Positions 63,427 through 64,000 of a DNA stretch of 64,000 nucleotides are shown here, in pieces. The notes below the pieces were generated by a model. The model searched no databases. It saw only the letters and a program-made list of their open reading frames with translations, and had not been told where the DNA came from. The stretch comes from Lachnospira sp. (GTDB lineage Bacteria; Bacillota; Clostridia; Lachnospirales; Lachnospiraceae): NCBI GenBank assembly GCA_015057605.1, contig SVDX01000003.1:62001-126000 (forward strand), given 5' to 3'. A program made the position numbers and the translations under genes. The number at the start of each line of letters is the position of its first letter. Within the stretch, counting starts at the first letter, position 1.

Positions 63427-64000
63427 ATGAACAAGGAATTAATTGAAGCACTTGACGCGATTGAAAAGGAAAAAGACATAAGTAAGGAAGTGCTTTTAGA
63501 GGCTATTGAAAACTCTTTAATAACAGCTTGCAAAAACCATTTTGGTAAGGCTGATAACGTAAAGGTAAGCATTAACAGAGAAACAGGAGATTTCAAGGTT
63601 GTTGCAGAAAAGACAGTTGTAGAAACTGTTGAAGATGAAATGCTTGAAATTAGCTTAGAAGATGCTAAGATGAAGAGCCCAAAGCTTTCATTAGGTGATA
63701 TTGTAAATGTTGAAATTAAGTCAAAGGAATTTGGTAGAATTGCAACACAGAATGCAAAGAATGTAATTCTTCAAAAGATTAGAGAAGAAGAAAGAAAAGT
63801 TGTATTTAATCAATACTATGATAAGAACAAGGAAGTTGTTACAGGTGTTGTACAAAGAATGGTTGGCAACAATGTAAGCATAAACTTAGGTAAGATTGAT
63901 ACATTACTTATGGAAAATGAGCAGGTTAAGGGTGAGGTATACGCACCAAATGACAGAATTAAATTATATGTTACAGATGTAAAGGAATCGCCAAGAGGAC
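63427..64000 (+). CDS. nusA: Transcription factor NusA, N-terminal part (cut by window end)
   Basis: NusA binds RNA polymerase and affects pausing, termination and antitermination. The first 191 residues are present: the N-terminal domain (MNKELIEALDAIEKEKDI, ENSLITACKNHFG) and the start of the S1 domain (near residue 135, VVTGVVQRMVGNNVSINLGK). The KH domains lie beyond the window. AGGAGG lies upstream of ATG 63427. It is expected to share the leader with rimP. Confidence 0.95.
   Translation, partial: MNKELIEALDAIEKEKDISKEVLLEAIENSLITACKNHFGKADNVKVSINRETGDFKVVAEKTVVETVEDEMLEISLEDAKMKSPKLSLGDIVNVEIKSKEFGRIATQNAKNVILQKIREEERKVVFNQYYDKNKEVVTGVVQRMVGNNVSINLGKIDTLLMENEQVKGEVYAPNDRIKLYVTDVKESPRG

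Overview
The window reads as chromosomal DNA of a motile, low-GC, pectin-degrading anaerobe of the Lachnospiraceae. The closest fit I can infer is the Lachnospira group (L. eligens / L. multipara type). The reasons are the AT-rich coding sequence, a clostridial fla/che operon with FliY, CheC, CheD and CodY, PolC-type replication, the MEP isoprenoid genes dxr and ispG, and a secreted 1537-residue pectate lyase with PL1 and PL9 modules. The species is an inference. Every protein gene found is on the + strand; the only minus-strand gene is one tRNA-Glu.

Layout. Positions 1-1527 hold the end of a large surface protein (DUF5057-like), closed by a strong terminator. Positions 1586-7241 carry comM/yifB, dprA and topA, then codY, which has its own promoter, a good CodY-box match just upstream and its own terminator. 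Positions 7392-40741 are one continuous fla/che operon of about 33 kb: flgB flgC fliE fliF fliG fliH fliI fliJ motE-like fliK flgD (TIGR02530 gene) flgE flbD motA motB fliL fliM fliY cheY fliO fliP fliQ fliR flhB flhA flhF flhG (PilZ gene) cheB cheA cheW cheC cheD (small membrane protein) fliA (DUF342 gene) and three tail genes, ending at a terminator. It encodes the rod/hook, MS ring, C ring, export gate, stator, CheY-P signalling, sigma-28 and a c-di-GMP brake. No cheR, flagellin or hook-associated protein gene is present here. Several intergenic gaps contain stem-loops.

Positions 41114-45727 encode the PL1-PL9 pectate lyase. Positions 45802-47698 form the rpsB-tsf operon with a structured leader. 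A YegP-like gene and a polysaccharide deacetylase-bactofilin pair follow. Positions 50017-60798 are a classic housekeeping run: pyrH frr uppS cdsA dxr rseP ispG polC. Then come a degenerate-GGDEF/EAL protein with its own promoter, a convergent tRNA-Glu(CTC), and rimP-nusA, with nusA cut by the window end.

The most unusual structure is at 62567-62887, between a leader terminator and rimP. It is a GC-rich (about 61% in one hand-counted unit) tandem array of 77-nt units, each a string of small hairpins. One unit has lost exactly the 23-nt hairpin module and the last unit is truncated. It is not a CRISPR array and the reading frames through it look spurious. It would have to be transcribed as part of the rimP-nusA leader, so a role in attenuation, or a mobile repeat family, is worth testing.
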